This document shows, one piece after another, positions 15,132-24,179 of a DNA stretch of 64,000 nucleotides; positions within the stretch are counted from its first letter, which is position 1, and every line of letters starts with the position of its first letter. The stretch lies in NCBI RefSeq assembly GCF_015475875.1, contig NZ_JADKYM010000014.1:28244-92243 (forward strand). Reading direction: 5' to 3'. The notes below the pieces were generated by a model, which was not told the DNA's origin, ran no database searches, and saw only the letters and a program-made list of their open reading frames with translations. This DNA is from Sphingopyxis solisilvae. GTDB lineage: Bacteria > Pseudomonadota > Alphaproteobacteria > Sphingomonadales > Sphingomonadaceae. Both the position numbers and the translations under genes were made by a program.

Positions 15132-16590
15132 TCTTTCTCCGCGTGCCATGCGCGCATTCGCCGGCTTGATCGCCGCGCCGCTGCTGCTCGCGATCGCCAT
15201 TCCCGCCGCGCAAGCGCAATATGTGCAGGGTGGCGGTGTGCACGCCGGCCAACTCGACGTTCCGCTCAACAAGAGCCAGACGGTGACGCTCGATCGCCCG
15301 TTCGGCCGCGCGATGATTGGCTCCGACGAAATCGCCGATATCATGCCGATCTCCGATCGCTCGATCTATGTCCTCGGCAAGAAACTCGGCGCGACCAGCC
15401 TGACCGTTTACGACAAGGGCGGCCGCGTCATCACCATCATGGATGTCGCGGTCGGGCCCGACGTGCTGTCGCTGCGCCGCCAGCTCGGCGAATTGATGCC
15501 CGGCGAGCGGATCAGCGCGCGGATCGCCAATGATGCGGTGGTCTTGTCGGGCGTTGTCAGCAGTGCCGCCGCCGCCCAGAATGCCGTCCAGATCGCCGGA
15601 ACCTATGCCGGCGACAAGGTCGTCAACATGATGGGCATCGGCTCGAGCCAGCAGGTGATGCTCGAGGTTCGCTTCTCCGAGATCAGCCGCCGGACCGGCA
15701 AGGAAATCGGCGTCAGCGGCTTTTTCCGCAACGGTTCGGGGCGCTTTGACGGTGCTATCGGCGCAGGTGCATCGCTCACCCCCGATCCCGACACCGGCGA
15801 CGGTGTGCTGAAGCTCGCATCGATCACCGAAAGCTTCGGCATTTTTCGTCGCAGCTTTAACATTGCGGGCCTCGACATACTGGGGGTCCTCGACAGCCTC
15901 GAGGAAAAGGGCATGGCCAAGACCTTGGCCGAGCCCACATTGGTTGCGCTCTCGGGCGAAAAGGCCAGTTTCCTTGCTGGCGGCGAATTTCCGATCCCGG
16001 TCGTGCAGGGGAGCGGTGGTGGCGGTGGCGGCGGCAATGCGGGCAGCATCACCATCGAGTTCAAACCCTTCGGCGTCAGCCTCGGCTTTACTCCGACCAT
16101 CCTCGCCGATGGCGTGATCAACATGATCGTCGAGCCCGAGGTCAGCTCGATCGATCCGAACAATTCGATCGTGCTCAACAATATCACCATTCCCGGTCTG
16201 CAGACCCGCCGGGCGTCGACGACGCTCGAGCTGCGCGACGGCGAATCCTTCGCCATTGCCGGCCTGCTGCGCCAGGATTTCAGGAACACCATCAAGCAGG
16301 TACCCTTGCTGGGATCGATCCCGATCATCGGCTCGCTGTTCCGATCGACCGGCTTCCAGCGCGGTGAAACCGAATTGCTGATCGTCGTGACGCCGCGCCT
16401 GGTCCAGCCGATCAAGCCGAACCAGGTTGCCTTGCCAACCGAGCGCGTGGGCGAGCCCACCGAGCTCGACATGTTCCTGCTCGGCCGCACCGACAATGCG
16501 GTTCCCGCCGTCCCCGGCGTGCAGCAGCAGATGAACCCGGCGCCGAAAGCGGCGGCTCCCGCCAAGGAAGGACCCGGCTATGAATACTGA
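15121..16590 (+). CDS. cpaC: Tad secretin CpaC/RcpA
   Basis: 489 residues from ATG 15121, which overlaps the end of cpaB; the frame is open further upstream but without a signal peptide. Residues 1-32 are a signal peptide (ending AQA). Then come the pilus N-terminal domain (about 45-115), a BON-like segment (about 120-175, VVLSGVVSSAAAAQNAV) and the secretin domain (about 260-455), ending with the typical ETELLIVVTPRLVQP. A Gly-rich run (GSGGGGGGGN) sits in the gate region. It forms the outer-membrane channel through which the Flp pilus leaves the cell. Confidence 0.96.
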   Translation: MARNLSPRAMRAFAGLIAAPLLLAIAIPAAQAQYVQGGGVHAGQLDVPLNKSQTVTLDRPFGRAMIGSDEIADIMPISDRSIYVLGKKLGATSLTVYDKGGRVITIMDVAVGPDVLSLRRQLGELMPGERISARIANDAVVLSGVVSSAAAAQNAVQIAGTYAGDKVVNMMGIGSSQQVMLEVRFSEISRRTGKEIGVSGFFRNGSGRFDGAIGAGASLTPDPDTGDGVLKLASITESFGIFRRSFNIAGLDILGVLDSLEEKGMAKTLAEPTLVALSGEKASFLAGGEFPIPVVQGSGGGGGGGNAGSITIEFKPFGVSLGFTPTILADGVINMIVEPEVSSIDPNNSIVLNNITIPGLQTRRASTTLELRDGESFAIAGLLRQDFRNTIKQVPLLGSIPIIGSLFRSTGFQRGETELLIVVTPRLVQPIKPNQVALPTERVGEPTELDMFLLGRTDNAVPAVPGVQQQMNPAPKAAAPAKEGPGYEY

Positions 16591-16840
16591 TCATATCGTT
16601 CTGGCCATCGTTGCCGCCGTGCTGCTGGCGGGCTGTACGCCGACCGACGCGACCTTCGGCAACGCCGTACGCCAGACGATGGCGGCGCAGGTCGTCAATC
16701 CCGATCCGCAATATGACAATGCTGTCCCGACCACCGAAGCCGCCAAGGCCGGTGCCGCGGTCGATCGTTATCGCACCGACAAGGTCAAACAGCCCGATAC
16801 GATCCGCACGACCGACACCAAAGCCGGTTCGCCGCAATAA
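16580..16840 (+). CDS. Very short CpaD-like lipoprotein of the Tad locus
   Basis: 86 residues with a lipobox (LLAGC, Cys19). The segment FGNAVRQTMAAQVVNPDP and the later AAVDRYRTD resemble the C-terminal part of CpaD proteins, which are usually more than 200 residues long. It occupies the position of cpaD, between the secretin and cpaE genes, and overlaps cpaC by 11 bases. CpaD homologues are outer-membrane lipoproteins that assist the secretin. A reduced CpaD is the best reading; an unrelated pilotin-like lipoprotein is the alternative. Confidence 0.7.
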   Translation: MNTDHIVLAIVAAVLLAGCTPTDATFGNAVRQTMAAQVVNPDPQYDNAVPTTEAAKAGAAVDRYRTDKVKQPDTIRTTDTKAGSPQ

Positions 16841-16855
16841 GGGACGGGCGGCATC

Positions 16856-18046
16856 GTGGGCAAAAATATGGACATCGGCACTGGCGCCACCTCAGGATTT
16901 CTCCGCTTGAGCTGCAAGATCAAATTGTTGATTTCGGAGGAAGAATTTGCGCGCTCTGCACTTTCGCGCGACGAATATTCCTCGCTCGCCTTCGAACTGC
17001 TTCACATCGAGGCCGGTGCCCCGATCACCAGCGAGCTGGTCGGCGATGCCGAACTGCTCGTCGTCGAGCTGCGCGCCGACGATCCGCAATCGATGCAGCG
17101 GCTGACCGGCCTGCGCACCCGCTGGCCCGACCTGCCGCTCATCGTCGCGATGCGCGATGCCGATTTTGCGACGACCCGCGCCTTGATCCGCCAGGGCGTC
17201 GACGATGTGATCGCGCTTCCCGTCCAGCGCGCGGAATTCGACGATGCGGTGAACAATCTGTTGGCTCTCTCGGCCAAGTCGGCCGAAGCATCCACCGACC
17301 TCGCGCCCGTCGTGGCGGTGGCGCAGAGCGTCGGCGGTATCGGCGCGACGACGGTTGCAACCCATCTGGCTTATTTTCTCGGCGCGAACAGCCCGCACGG
17401 CTGCTGCCTGATCGATCTCGACCTGCAATTCGGCAACGCCGCTTCCTATCTTGGCCGCTCCGCCAGCCTCACCATGGAGCATCTGCTCGCCGCCGGCGAC
17501 CGCGTCGATGGCGAGCTGCTGCGCAGCGTCGCCGCGCCAGGGCCCGATGGCGTGGCAGTGATCGCGGCGCCTGACAAGATCGCGCCGCTCGAGGCGATCG
17601 ATTCCGAACGGCTGATGCGCGTAATCGAACTTGCGCGCCAGCAATATGATCATGTCATCCTCGACCTGCCGGGCAATTGGGCCAACTGGACCTTGTCGGC
17701 GATCGACAAGGCGGACCTTATCCTGCTCGTCGTTGACCTCTCGATCGGCAGCCTCCGCCAGGCGCGGCGGCGGCTGACCTTGTTCGAGGAAACCGGCATC
17801 GATGCCGACCGTATCCGCGTCGTCGCCAATCGCATCGAAAAGCGCATGTTCCGCACCATCGGCGTCAACGATGCCGCCGACGCGCTGCATTATCCCGTCT
17901 TTGCGTCGATCCACAGCGATTATGCCGTTGTCCAGTCGGCGCAGGACCAGGGCGTATTAGTCGGCTCGGTGGCGCGCAAGAACAAGGTCGCGGCCGACCT
18001 GTCGGCCCTTTCCGACCTCGTGGTCGCCGCGCTGGGCAAGGTCTGA
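16856..18046 (+). CDS. cpaE: Tad pilus localisation ATPase CpaE/TadZ
   Basis: 396 residues from a GTG (16856); ATG 16868 is an alternative. The N-terminal ~130 residues have a receiver-like fold without a clear phospho-acceptor site. The C-terminal MinD/ParA-type ATPase domain starts near residue 150 with AQSVGGIGATTVATH, a degenerate Walker A in which the signature lysine of KGGxGKT is missing, as is usual in TadZ. The CLIDLDLQFG and HVILDLPGNW strands follow. TadZ marks the pole or site for pilus assembly. Its stop overlaps the cpaF start by one base. Confidence 0.95.
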   Translation: MGKNMDIGTGATSGFLRLSCKIKLLISEEEFARSALSRDEYSSLAFELLHIEAGAPITSELVGDAELLVVELRADDPQSMQRLTGLRTRWPDLPLIVAMRDADFATTRALIRQGVDDVIALPVQRAEFDDAVNNLLALSAKSAEASTDLAPVVAVAQSVGGIGATTVATHLAYFLGANSPHGCCLIDLDLQFGNAASYLGRSASLTMEHLLAAGDRVDGELLRSVAAPGPDGVAVIAAPDKIAPLEAIDSERLMRVIELARQQYDHVILDLPGNWANWTLSAIDKADLILLVVDLSIGSLRQARRRLTLFEETGIDADRIRVVANRIEKRMFRTIGVNDAADALHYPVFASIHSDYAVVQSAQDQGVLVGSVARKNKVAADLSALSDLVVAALGKV

Positions 18047-19437
18047 TGGCAATGTGGCAGCTCCAGAAACAGAAAAATGCGAAGGCCGAAGCCGCCGAGG
18101 GGAGCGCGGCAGCGCCTGGCGAACTGACCGACGACCGCGGCGAGCGCGGCAACGATGCCCGCAGCGCCGCGCTGCTGTCGCTCAAGGTGCAGGTCCACCG
18201 CGAATTGCTCGACGAGATCAATCTCGCCCAGCTCGAAAAGATGTCGCGCGCCCAGATCGAGGCCGAGGCCGGCGATGTGATCGCGGGGATCCTGGGCCGG
18301 CACCAGATGGCGCTGACCGCCGCCGAGCGCCGCATGCTGGTGAGCGACGTTCTCGACGAATTGCTCGGCCTCGGGCCGCTCGAGCCGCTGCTTCAGGACC
18401 AGACGATCACCGACATCTTGGTCAACGGCCATGACACGGTTTTTGTCGAGCGCATGGGAGTGCTCGAGCAGGTTGACACCCGCTTCAAGGACGAGCGCCA
18501 CCTGTTCCGGATCATCCAGAAGATCGCGAGCGGTGTCGGCCGCCGGATCGATGAATCCTCGCCCTTCGTCGACGCGCGCTTGCCCGATGGCTCGCGTGTG
18601 AATGCGATCGCTCCGCCGCTGGCGCTCGACGGGTCCTTGCTTTCGATCCGCAAATTTGCCCACATCCCGATCAATATGGCCAAGCTCGTCGAGTTCGGCA
18701 GCGTTCCCGCCGCCGTCGCCGAGGTGTTGAAGGGCGTCGTCGCTGCGCGCCGTAACATCCTGATTTCGGGCGGTACCGGCTCGGGCAAGACGACGCTGCT
18801 CAACGCCGTCTCGTCATTCATCGACGAGCGCGAGCGCATCGTGACCATCGAGGATTCGGCCGAGTTGCAACTGCAGCAGGCGCATGTCGCACGCCTCGAG
18901 ACCCGCCCACCCAACATCGAGGGCAAGGGCGAGGTCACCCAGCGCGACCTGGTCAAAAATGCGCTGCGCATGCGGCCCGACCGCATCATCATCGGCGAGG
19001 TACGCGCCGGCGAGGCCTTCGACATGCTGCAGGCGATGAACACCGGCCACGACGGTTCGATGACCACCGTCCACGCCAATACCGCGCGCGACGCACTCGC
19101 CCGCGTCGAGCAGATGATCAGCATGAGCGGCATCGAGATGTCGCCGCGCGCCGCCCGCGCCCAGATCGCATCGGCGATCAATGTCGTGGTGCAGATCGGG
19201 CGCCTGTCCGACGGCCGCCGCCGCCTGCTCAGCGTCTCGGAAATTACCGGCATGGAAGGCGATATCGTCACCATGCAGGATATCTTTATCTTCCGCATGA
19301 GCGGGCGCGATGCCGACAACCGCGTGATCGGTCACTTCGAGGCCACCGGCATCCGTCCGAAATTCCTCGAAACCCTGTCTGCGCACGGCATCGAGCTCTC
19401 GCCCGATCTGTTCCGGCCCGACCGCCCGGTGAACTGA
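18046..19437 (+). CDS. cpaF: Tad pilus assembly/retraction ATPase CpaF/TadA
   Basis: 463 residues. A type II/IV secretion ATPase. Walker A is ISGGTGSGKTTLLN (near residue 247), Walker B is RMRPDRIIIGEVRAGEA, and the Asp and His boxes are TIEDSAELQLQQ and GSMTTVHANT. The N-terminal ~70 residues are charged and variable. It acts as a cytoplasmic hexamer that powers pilin insertion through TadB/TadC. Translation is coupled to cpaE by a TGATG junction and to tadB by a one-base gap. Confidence 0.97.
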   Translation: MAMWQLQKQKNAKAEAAEGSAAAPGELTDDRGERGNDARSAALLSLKVQVHRELLDEINLAQLEKMSRAQIEAEAGDVIAGILGRHQMALTAAERRMLVSDVLDELLGLGPLEPLLQDQTITDILVNGHDTVFVERMGVLEQVDTRFKDERHLFRIIQKIASGVGRRIDESSPFVDARLPDGSRVNAIAPPLALDGSLLSIRKFAHIPINMAKLVEFGSVPAAVAEVLKGVVAARRNILISGGTGSGKTTLLNAVSSFIDERERIVTIEDSAELQLQQAHVARLETRPPNIEGKGEVTQRDLVKNALRMRPDRIIIGEVRAGEAFDMLQAMNTGHDGSMTTVHANTARDALARVEQMISMSGIEMSPRAARAQIASAINVVVQIGRLSDGRRRLLSVSEITGMEGDIVTMQDIFIFRMSGRDADNRVIGHFEATGIRPKFLETLSAHGIELSPDLFRPDRPVN

Positions 19438-19438
19438 C

Positions 19439-20440
19439 ATGAACGACAGCATCCTGCGGCTGCTGACCATGGTCGCCTTGTTTGCGTTCGTCGTGCTCGT
19501 GGTCCAGCTCGTCGGCGGCGCAATCGCCGATCGCAGGAGCAAGAGCCGTGCGGTCAACGAGCGCCTGCGTCTGATCGAGGCCGGGGTCGATCGCGAGATC
19601 GTGACCAACCGGCTCCGCAAGGATTTGCCAAGCGACATTCCCGGCGCCCCGGCATGGGTGTCGAGCGCGGTGCGCGCTTTTCACCGCAATCTTGTCGCCG
19701 CCGACATTCGCCGCTCGGTCTTCGACGTCATGGGGTTTATGGCAATTGCGACCCTCGTCGTCACCATGGGCGTGATATTCCTCATATCGACCAGCGGCAC
19801 GGCGCTCACCCTTGGCGTCGTGCAACTCGCGCTCGCTTTCGGTATTGTCATCGGGGTGCTGCTGCCCTGGATGGTGATCGGACGCAAGGCCGATGCCCGC
19901 CGCCGCCGGATGGAAGCGCAGTTTCCCGTCGCGCTTGACGTCTTTGTGCGCGGCCTTCGCGCCGGCCACCCCATTCCCGCCGCGATGAACCTCCTCGTCG
20001 AGGAAATGGAAGATCCCGTCGGGACCGAGTTTGGCATCGTTAGCGACGAGATAGCCTTCGGGTTCAGCCTGCGCGATGCGCTGCAACGCCTGGCCGACCG
20101 CTGGGGGCTCCCCGATATCGACATGTTTGTCGTTTCGGTTTCGGTGCAGATGGAAACCGGCGGCAATCTCGCCGAGATTCTCGAGAATCTTGGCCGCGTC
20201 ATTCGCGAGCGCGCCAGCATGTTCATGAAGGTGCGCGCGCTGAGCTCGGAAGGCCGGATGACCGCTGTCGTCCTCACCGCCTTGCCGATCCTGTCGTTCG
20301 CCGGCCTGTTCGCCCTTCGTCCGGAATTCTATCTCGAGGTCGCCGGCGATCCGATTTTCACGATGGGCTTTGCCGGTCTGTTGCTGCTTTATGCCGTCGG
20401 TTTTTTCTGGATCCGGCGCATGGTCGATCTGAAGGTCTGA
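19439..20440 (+). CDS. tadB: Tad pilus inner-membrane platform protein TadB
   Basis: 333 residues. Membrane segments lie near residues 8-27, 97-117, 122-142, 277-297 and 308-328. The type II secretion F domain (about 160-290) contains ALDVFVRGLRAGHPIPAAM and the conserved METGGNLAEILENL motif. It forms the membrane platform with TadC and is driven by the CpaF ATPase. One base separates it from cpaF, and one from tadC. Confidence 0.96.
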   Translation: MNDSILRLLTMVALFAFVVLVVQLVGGAIADRRSKSRAVNERLRLIEAGVDREIVTNRLRKDLPSDIPGAPAWVSSAVRAFHRNLVAADIRRSVFDVMGFMAIATLVVTMGVIFLISTSGTALTLGVVQLALAFGIVIGVLLPWMVIGRKADARRRRMEAQFPVALDVFVRGLRAGHPIPAAMNLLVEEMEDPVGTEFGIVSDEIAFGFSLRDALQRLADRWGLPDIDMFVVSVSVQMETGGNLAEILENLGRVIRERASMFMKVRALSSEGRMTAVVLTALPILSFAGLFALRPEFYLEVAGDPIFTMGFAGLLLLYAVGFFWIRRMVDLKV

Positions 20441-20441
20441 C

Positions 20442-21422
20442 ATGGTCGAACTGATCGCCTTGTCGCCCTGGATGCGCTGGACCGTCCTGCTGCTGCTCTT
20501 CGCGGTGGTTTCAGGGCTCGCCTTTTTCGCGCTGCGGGCGGTTGCCAGTCGCCGCCTCATTCTCGAACGGCTCGATAGCCAGTCGCGCGAGGCGATGGCA
20601 GCGGAGAGCGCGGCGGCGCGGCTTTCCATGGCCAATTCGCGCGCCAGCGCCTGGTCGCGTCTCACCGAGCGCATCGAACGCGGCGGTCTCTCGCTCGGCG
20701 ATTCCGATCCCAAGGCCTTGCAGCGCAAGATGATTGCCGCAGGCTACCGCTCGCCCGCCGCGCCGAAGATTTTCACGCTGGTGCGGATTATCATGATCGT
20801 CGTGCTGCCGCTTGCGATCCTGTTGCCGCAGCTGCTCTCTGACAAACCGGTATCGCTGCTTAGCCTCTATCTGCAGGGCGCCGGCTTTGCTGCGTTGGGG
20901 CTCTTTCTTCCCAATCTCTTCGTCACCGCGAAGGCCGACCGCCGCCGCCAGGAAATCATCAACGGCTTTCCCGACTGTCTCGACCTGATGCTCGTCTGCG
21001 TCGAGGCCGGCATGGGCCTCGAGGCCGCGCTCGACCGCGTCGCGCGCGAGATGACCACCTCGCACCCGCTGATCGCCGAAACCTTGCTGCAAACCACGCT
21101 CGAGCTGCGTGCCGGCGCCAGCCGCGAGGATGCGCTGCGCGCCATGGCCGATCGCTCGGGGGTCGACGAGATCCGCGCCTTTGCGACCTTGCTCATCCAG
21201 TCCGACAAGCTCGGCTCGAGCATCGCAACGACCCTGCGCGTCTATGCGACCGAGATGCGCGAAAAGCGCCGCATGCGGGCCGAGGAGAAAGCGCACCGGC
21301 TGCCGGTGTTGATCTCGATCCCGCTCGTCGCCTGCATGCTCCCGGTGATGATCGGTGTCTTGATGCTCCCGGCCGCGATCCGGGTCATCCGGCAGGTTGC
21401 GCCTGCCATGGGAGGGGGGTGA
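20442..21422 (+). CDS. tadC: Tad pilus inner-membrane platform protein TadC
   Basis: 326 residues. Membrane segments lie near residues 9-30, 108-128, 135-155 and 280-310. The type II secretion F domain carries FPDCLDLMLVCVEAGMGLE and a second half with SDKLGSSIATTLRVYATEMR. Partner of TadB. The end of the gene carries the G-rich ribosome-binding site of the next one. Confidence 0.96.
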   Translation: MVELIALSPWMRWTVLLLLFAVVSGLAFFALRAVASRRLILERLDSQSREAMAAESAAARLSMANSRASAWSRLTERIERGGLSLGDSDPKALQRKMIAAGYRSPAAPKIFTLVRIIMIVVLPLAILLPQLLSDKPVSLLSLYLQGAGFAALGLFLPNLFVTAKADRRRQEIINGFPDCLDLMLVCVEAGMGLEAALDRVAREMTTSHPLIAETLLQTTLELRAGASREDALRAMADRSGVDEIRAFATLLIQSDKLGSSIATTLRVYATEMREKRRMRAEEKAHRLPVLISIPLVACMLPVMIGVLMLPAAIRVIRQVAPAMGGG

Positions 21423-21424
21423 GC

Positions 21425-22327
21425 ATGCAGCGCCGCACCATGTCCTGGGTTGCACTCGGCGCGATCGCGCTGGCGGGTTGTTCCTTCGGGCCGCAACTGC
21501 GCACCGCGCTTCCCACCGTTCGCAGCGTGCCGGTGCTCGCGGGCCTGTCGCCGACGGAATCGCTGGCGCGCGCGCGCAGCTATCTCGGCTCGAAACAATA
21601 TGGGCTGGCGATCGAGTTGTTCCGCGCCGCGGGCAAGGATCCCGCGCTCGAACTCGACAGTCTTAACGGTCTTGCGATCGCTTATGATGCGATCGGCCGC
21701 GCCGACCTCGCCGAAACCTATTTCGAAAAGGCACTCGCGCTGCGCAGCGACGATCCGCGAACGCGGCGCAATCTCGCGGCCTTTTATCAGGCGTCGGGCC
21801 AGCCGGCGAAACGCGAGGCATTGCTCGCCGATATCCCCATGCCGCGCAATGCGGCGACCGTCGCTGCTGCGACCGGGGATGATGACGGTGCGCCGCTGCT
21901 CAGCATATCTTTTGCCGCGTCCGACGCGCGCCAGCCGGTCGGGGCGGAACTGCGCGCCCTGAGCCCGCTCGGCGGCGCCTTCCGGCCGCTCCTCGTCAAG
22001 GCGGGCTTTTCGGCGCCGGTGGCGGCGCAATCTGCGGTCGGCGGTGATGACGCGTCGGTCATCTGCCTTGCCGATCCGGCCTCGTCCGCTACCGCGCCGA
22101 CGGGGGAGGGGGTCGCAATCTTCCGCCTCAGCATCGGCGAAGTCTTCGTTGCGAGCCAGCCCGCCGGAACCTCCTGCAGTCTCGCCGTCGCAATGCCCGC
22201 CGGGCTCAAGCCCGAGACGATGAGCAACCGCGACTATCTCGGACTTGTTGCTGCCTATCTCGACCAGCTCAACCGCGCCTATCACATGGCCGAGCTGACC
22301 TTGTCGGCGAAGCCCGCAGCGATCTGA
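21425..22327 (+). CDS. tadD: TPR lipoprotein, TadD-like
   Basis: 300 residues from ATG 21425, with GGAGG just upstream inside the tadC end. The lipobox LAGC puts the lipidated cysteine at residue 19. Tetratricopeptide repeats occupy about residues 40-125 (LNGLAIAYDAIGRADLAETY is a clear unit). The second half is an unassigned beta-rich domain with two cysteines. TadD is an outer-membrane lipoprotein needed for secretin assembly in Tad systems. It is followed after four bases by another TPR gene. Confidence 0.85.
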   Translation: MQRRTMSWVALGAIALAGCSFGPQLRTALPTVRSVPVLAGLSPTESLARARSYLGSKQYGLAIELFRAAGKDPALELDSLNGLAIAYDAIGRADLAETYFEKALALRSDDPRTRRNLAAFYQASGQPAKREALLADIPMPRNAATVAAATGDDDGAPLLSISFAASDARQPVGAELRALSPLGGAFRPLLVKAGFSAPVAAQSAVGGDDASVICLADPASSATAPTGEGVAIFRLSIGEVFVASQPAGTSCSLAVAMPAGLKPETMSNRDYLGLVAAYLDQLNRAYHMAELTLSAKPAAI

Positions 22328-22331
22328 GGCG

Positions 22332-23243
22332 ATGGGACGTCGGGGAGCAGTTTTGGTCGGGTCGCTATGCGCTGCCGCTTGCCTGTCGGCACTGGCTGCG
22401 CCGACGCTGTCCGCACAGGAGGCGAGAGCCGCCGCAGCCCCGGTGGAAGCCACGCCGGCGCTGCCGATCGAAAGTCTGGCGGCCGTCGATAGCGCGATGG
22501 CCGGCGCGCGCCTGGTCGAGGCAAGCGAACTGCTCGACCGTCTCGAGACCCAGATTGCCGGGCAACACCACCCCGAACTCGCGCTGCTGCGCGCCGAATG
22601 GCTGATTGCCGTCGGCCGCGCCGGCGAAGCGCTGCCGCGCCTTGCCGCCATCGCGGCAGACCATCAGCTGCGCTGCCGCGCCCTGTCGGCAAACATGTTG
22701 GCGCTGCTCGCCACCGCCGCACTCGGCGATGCCGAGCGCCTCGGTCCAGCTGAGGATGTCCTGTGCAGCAGCGAGCCCGTTTATTGGCGCGGGTTGGCAC
22801 GGCTGCAGCTCGCGCGCGGGCGCCCGGCGGAAGCGGTTGTGGCGCTGCGCCGCGCGGCGGCGCTCGAGCCGACGAGCATCGATGCACAGGGCGAACTGGC
22901 GGTCGCTCTCGTTGAAGCGGGCGAAGGCGCTGCCGCGGCGCAATTGCTTGCCGCGCTGGTACGGCGCGATCCAGGGCGTCCCGATCTTCGTCTCAATCTC
23001 GATTTTGCGCGCGGCATGCTCGGCGAACGTCCGGCGCGCGCCGCCGGGGACGACGACATGTTCTGGAGCCGTCGTCTTCAGTTTGCCGGGCTCGGCGCCC
23101 GGCAGGCAGGCCGCACCCGGCTCGCCGAGGCGATGCTCGGCCAGGCGCTACTGGTCCGGCCGCGTCACGATGCCGAGCTCTGGCGCCAATATGGTGAGAT
23201 GAGCAGCAGCGACAGGAAAGGCCCGAGCTTTGCCCGCCATTGA
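22332..23243 (+). CDS. Secreted TPR protein of the Tad operon
   Basis: 303 residues. A signal peptide (about 1-29) with no lipobox cysteine at the cleavage site is followed by helical repeats across most of the protein, for example ALLRAEWLIAVGRAGEALPR and LRRAAALEPTSIDAQGELA. It likely sits in the periplasm. Many Tad loci carry a second TPR protein next to tadD; whether this one assists the secretin or the pilin is not known. The prepilin peptidase gene begins inside its last 14 bases. Confidence 0.8.
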   Translation: MGRRGAVLVGSLCAAACLSALAAPTLSAQEARAAAAPVEATPALPIESLAAVDSAMAGARLVEASELLDRLETQIAGQHHPELALLRAEWLIAVGRAGEALPRLAAIAADHQLRCRALSANMLALLATAALGDAERLGPAEDVLCSSEPVYWRGLARLQLARGRPAEAVVALRRAAALEPTSIDAQGELAVALVEAGEGAAAAQLLAALVRRDPGRPDLRLNLDFARGMLGERPARAAGDDDMFWSRRLQFAGLGARQAGRTRLAEAMLGQALLVRPRHDAELWRQYGEMSSSDRKGPSFARH

Positions 23244-23700
23244 ACTCGCTTTCGCCGCCATCTTGCTCGCGGCCGCGGTGTCCGACGCGCGCCGCTTCCT
23301 GATCCCGAATTTCTATCCGCTCTGCCTGCTGTTGCTCGCCGCGCTTGCCTGGGTCGCGGGCTTTCCGTTCAGCGGACCGCTCTGGTCGCACCTGCTGCAC
23401 TTTGTCGCTGCGCTCACCGTCGGCATGCTGATGTTTCATTTCGGCTGGTTCGGCGGCGGCGATGTCAAGCTTTATGCGGCGGTGGCTCTCTGGTTCGATT
23501 TTTCCGAGGGGCTGACGCTGCTCCTCTTCACTTCACTAGCTGGCGTCGGCGTGGTCGTGCTTTCGCTGGCGCTCCTGATGCTTCGAACCTCGATCGGCGG
23601 AGCGCCGAATAAACAGGGGAGGCTGCGCGATCGCCGGATCGCATATGGCGTTGCAATCGCCGCCGGGGGAATTTCTTCGCTGTTGTGGACATATTCCTGA
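23230..23700 (+). CDS. cpaA: Tad prepilin peptidase CpaA/TadV
   Basis: 156 residues, starting with TTG inside the end of the previous gene. It is a polytopic aspartyl protease of the type IV prepilin peptidase family without the N-terminal methyltransferase domain. The catalytic aspartates are in AAAVSDARRFLIPN (Asp19) and FGGGDVKLYAA. It cleaves the leaders of Flp and probably of the TadE/F pseudopilins. In this locus it closes the operon; in other Tad loci it often follows flp. Confidence 0.93.
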   Translation: MPAIELAFAAILLAAAVSDARRFLIPNFYPLCLLLLAALAWVAGFPFSGPLWSHLLHFVAALTVGMLMFHFGWFGGGDVKLYAAVALWFDFSEGLTLLLFTSLAGVGVVVLSLALLMLRTSIGGAPNKQGRLRDRRIAYGVAIAAGGISSLLWTYS

Positions 23701-23726
23701 ACCGTCGTCGACGTTTCATGGAGAAG

Positions 23727-24179
23727 TCAGGTGACCGGCGTAGCGGGTCGACACGCTTTGGCGGTCAGCGTCACATTCAGCGGAATAACGGGTACCAAGG
23801 ATTGGAATCCATAGGTTGCCGTCACCTGTCTGCCACAGGTGGGTGAGGACACTGCGAAGTTGGCGGACGTCAACGATTTGACCCCCGCGTTGTTGGCAGA
23901 CGTCGCCGCAAAGCTTCTGACGTTCTCGACGGTGCTGCACGGACGGACGATCAATTCTGTGCGGTCGAGCGCGTAGCAGCGGGCGGCTGCTTCGACCACT
24001 GACTGCATCGTATTGCGCATCCACATGGCCCGCCCGAATTCGATGATGCCCAGACTGAAGGTCAGCAGCAAGGGGATCACCATCGCGAATTCGGCGGCCA
24101 TCGCCCCGCTCCGTGCGACGCGGAGACGGCGAAGCCGATCGGCCGCACCGGGACGCTCTTCGCCGCGGGCCCCGCTCAT
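23727..24179 (-). CDS. TadE/TadF-like minor pilin
   Basis: 150 residues, last gene of the minus-strand operon. After a basic leader comes the pseudopilin motif SGAMAAEFAMVIPLLLTFSL with the conserved Glu of TadE/F, then a hydrophobic helix. The soluble part has three cysteines. TadE and TadF are processed by the prepilin peptidase and are needed for Flp pilus assembly. The gene overlaps its upstream partner by four bases and runs towards cpaA, leaving 26 bases between them. Confidence 0.88.
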   Translation of the reverse strand: MSGARGEERPGAADRLRRLRVARSGAMAAEFAMVIPLLLTFSLGIIEFGRAMWMRNTMQSVVEAAARCYALDRTELIVRPCSTVENVRSFAATSANNAGVKSLTSANFAVSSPTCGRQVTATYGFQSLVPVIPLNVTLTAKACRPATPVT

